A DNA stretch of 64,000 nt from Hybos culiciformis. Lineage: Eukaryota; Arthropoda; Insecta; Diptera; Hybotidae. Every line of letters starts with the position of its first letter. The first letter of the stretch is position 1. This document shows, piece by piece, positions 62,366 through 64,000 of this stretch. Position numbers and translations under genes: made by a program. The notes beneath the pieces were generated by a model. It was given only the letters and a program-made list of their open reading frames with translations. It did not search any database and was not told the origin of the DNA. The stretch is taken from positions 125,845,812 through 125,909,811 of the forward strand of contig OZ023273.1 in assembly GCA_964007475.1 (NCBI GenBank). The letters run 5' to 3'.

Positions 62366-62921
62366 CTGAAAAACCATAAAATTATTGTTTTCAAAATATA
62401 ACAAACCTAAAATTTAAAAAATTAGAAAGATCTACAAATATTCGGATTCAAGTTAACACATCCTAATATTGGAAACTTCGAAGAAAATCTTTTTAAATAT
62501 ATGTATTGTAAAAGTTGTATAATTTATATTATCTTAGTTATAAAAGTTTTAGTAACATCAAGCTTATTACAAGAAATCTGGTTTGGTTTTTTTCAGTAAC
62601 GAATATATTATATTTGCTTCTTTGCTTTACATTTTAACCTGTTTTCTATCAAAAAATTAAAAAACGGTTTTCATGTTTTGATTTTCTTCGTCCGTCTGTA
62701 TGTCCCACAGTAAAATTCTTATAATATCAAACTATCAAAGTACTTATCAATGCCCAAAAATTTGAGATTTCCTCCATTTTTATCCAAACCGTGAGATTCT
62801 AAGTTCACGGCGCTGAAAGCAGATTTCCAAGAAAATTGCTATACAGATAAAGAGCGATTACAGAGGCACGAAAAAAAATTTCCGACAAGTTTATAAAACT
62901 TGATATTTTCAGATTATATAG
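62366..62921 (-). other. Intron of ABCG gene C
   Basis: AT-rich sequence upstream of the signature-motif exon. The expected preceding exon (N-terminal half of the ATPase) was not found here. Confidence 0.6.
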
Positions 62922-63469
62922 CATACTTGGCCAAACTGCGGCTCGCGAGCCGCATGCGGCTCTCGTTCTTCTTCACTGCGGCTCTAGCCACATTCGAAAA
63001 AATATTGTTAAAAATTGATTTTAAAAAATACGATTTAAAAAAAACGTTTTCTTATGTAATGTATTGGTTGTCATATAATTTTTCTTTATAAATAAACATG
63101 CATGCGAATTTTTTTAAATAAATTATGAATGAAAATAAAGATAAATGAAAATGACAATAAAGACAGTTAACATATCGTCGGTCTCGTTTGTCCTAATATT
63201 GTAGAAAAATTATAAAAAACTAAAATTTTAATATGTTCAAAGTTAGAACTCGAAAGCTCATAAATTATCCGCAAGGCTATTTCTATTTTCCCGAAAGTAC
63301 CAAAACGTACTAAAGAAAATTCGAAAAAAATTTTCTTAAAGTATTTTTTTTTCAGTTTCGTGATTTTTGCATGAGACCGACGATATTTAAAACAATTTCT
63401 AATTGCGGCTCTCGACAATTCTGTTTTTGTAATATCGGCTCCTGTCGGGATAAAGTCTGGCCACCCCTG
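62922..63469. mobile_element. hAT-type insertion (TSD TTATATAG) in gene C intron
   Basis: Perfect 8-bp duplication TTATATAG at 62,914-62,921 and 63,470-63,477. The ends are a degenerate inverted repeat: CATACTTGGCCAAACTGCGG and the complement of CAGGGGTGGCCAGACTTTAT. GCGGCTCTCG words occur near both ends. The 548-bp interior shows no recognisable transposase, so it is a non-autonomous or deleted copy. It differs from the GTGTCAA-type copies at 16,716 and 34,431. Confidence 0.85.
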
Positions 63470-63660
63470 TTATATAGTGTTAAAAAAATGTATTCAATTA
63501 CTTCAATACATATCTAAAATTACAAAAAGATCTGCAAATAATTCAGAGCTTATTTCTTATGTTTAACTAAATAAATCCTTTGTGATTCAAACTCTTTTAG
63601 AACTTTTTATAATAAATCTTACTAAAGCTAGTATAAACTATTTTATTTTAATTAAAAAAT

Positions 63661-64000
63661 ACACTGGTAAAAATTTTTAGTGATTTTACATGAATTATCG
63701 TTGGTTTTTTCTATCCAATGATAATTCATGAACTATTACATTTTGTTTTTCCAAAATGTAAATTTTCACCTGGTTTGTAATTTTACAGTTTTACAGAATG
63801 TAGTTTTAGACGCCAAAAACCATCCAATTTTACTTTGTTTACTAAAAATACATATTACTCTTCCAGAATCTATGTAATTTTAATAGAAATTTGTGTAAAA
63901 ACTCAGTTTGATTTGCAAAAGTACAAAAAATTCAGGAAATTTGCAGAATTTGTGTAATATTGTAACGTAAAATTCTGTAATGTTCCATGAAAAAAATTTT
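63661..64000. repeat. Possible MITE end starting ACACTGGTAAAAATTTTT
   Basis: The sequence begins ACACTGGTAAAAATTTTTAG and has an internal hairpin (CATGAATTATCGTTGG with CCAATGATAATTCATGAA, 63,690-63,733), then AT-rich repeats of AAAATGTAAATTTT-like words. It has the look of a transposon terminus whose other end is outside the window. Confidence 0.35.

Noticed and set aside
62366..64000. Walker A and Q-loop exons of gene C
   Set aside because: No minus-strand frame in this stretch matches the P-loop or the ~190-nt exon seen in gene A. They must lie outside the window.

Overview
The window is about 64 kb of very AT-rich animal nuclear DNA. The gene families, the intron-rich genes with GT..AG splicing and the dense DNA-transposon remnants point to an insect. 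I cannot name the order with confidence. Splice sites were read by eye, and exons were accepted only where reading phase and family alignment both agreed.

Layout. (1) 1-2,502: AT-rich sequence with one weak candidate exon, a 200-base N gap, then the first coding exon of an SLC6-type sodium-coupled transporter (+ strand). Its next exon was not found. (2) 2,503-12,652: no gene recognised, apart from a tRNA-derived SINE-like relic. (3) 12,653-17,797: a nested set of fold-back and MITE-like elements with GC-rich palindromic cores and a hAT relic. (4) 19,567-30,787 (-): ABCG gene A, 11 exons, 600 codons, with an 18-nt microexon and a 7-kb first intron. (5) 31,216-32,562: a second fold-back element with 8-bp target duplications; it carries the same GC-rich palindrome as region 3. 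(6) 33,749-55,096 (-): ABCG gene B, 8 exons, 677 codons, with a 15.7-kb first intron. (7) Inside that intron, on the opposite strand, lies a complete 11-exon TBC1D9-type Rab-GAP gene (45,461-50,944). It is followed by, and partly merged with, a two-exon C-terminal fragment of an SLC17 transporter (to 51,322). This unit sits between inverted copies of ACCCAATATACCA 8.2 kb apart. (8) 56,512-56,997: hAT relic with target duplication. (9) 59,002-62,365 (-): ABCG gene C, nine 3' exons, 492 codons; its 5' exons are not in view. (10) 62,922-63,469: another hAT-type insertion.

How the genes fit together. Genes A, B and C are tandem, same-strand ABCG1/ABCG4-like half-transporters (ATPase domain, then six membrane spans) that diverged from local duplications. 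Coding distances between intron sites are conserved to the base, but different introns are present in each copy. Such half-transporters work as dimers, usually exporting sterols, lipids or other hydrophobic compounds. The TBC gene is a passenger in gene B's intron. It is in frame through all eleven exons except for one in-frame TGA at codon 173, and its tail ends inside SLC17-derived sequence.

The points most worth following up are the TIR-bounded unit carrying the TBC and SLC17 sequences, the GC-rich palindrome shared by two otherwise unrelated fold-back families, and the 201-bp duplication that links the N gap to the edge of the large fold-back element.
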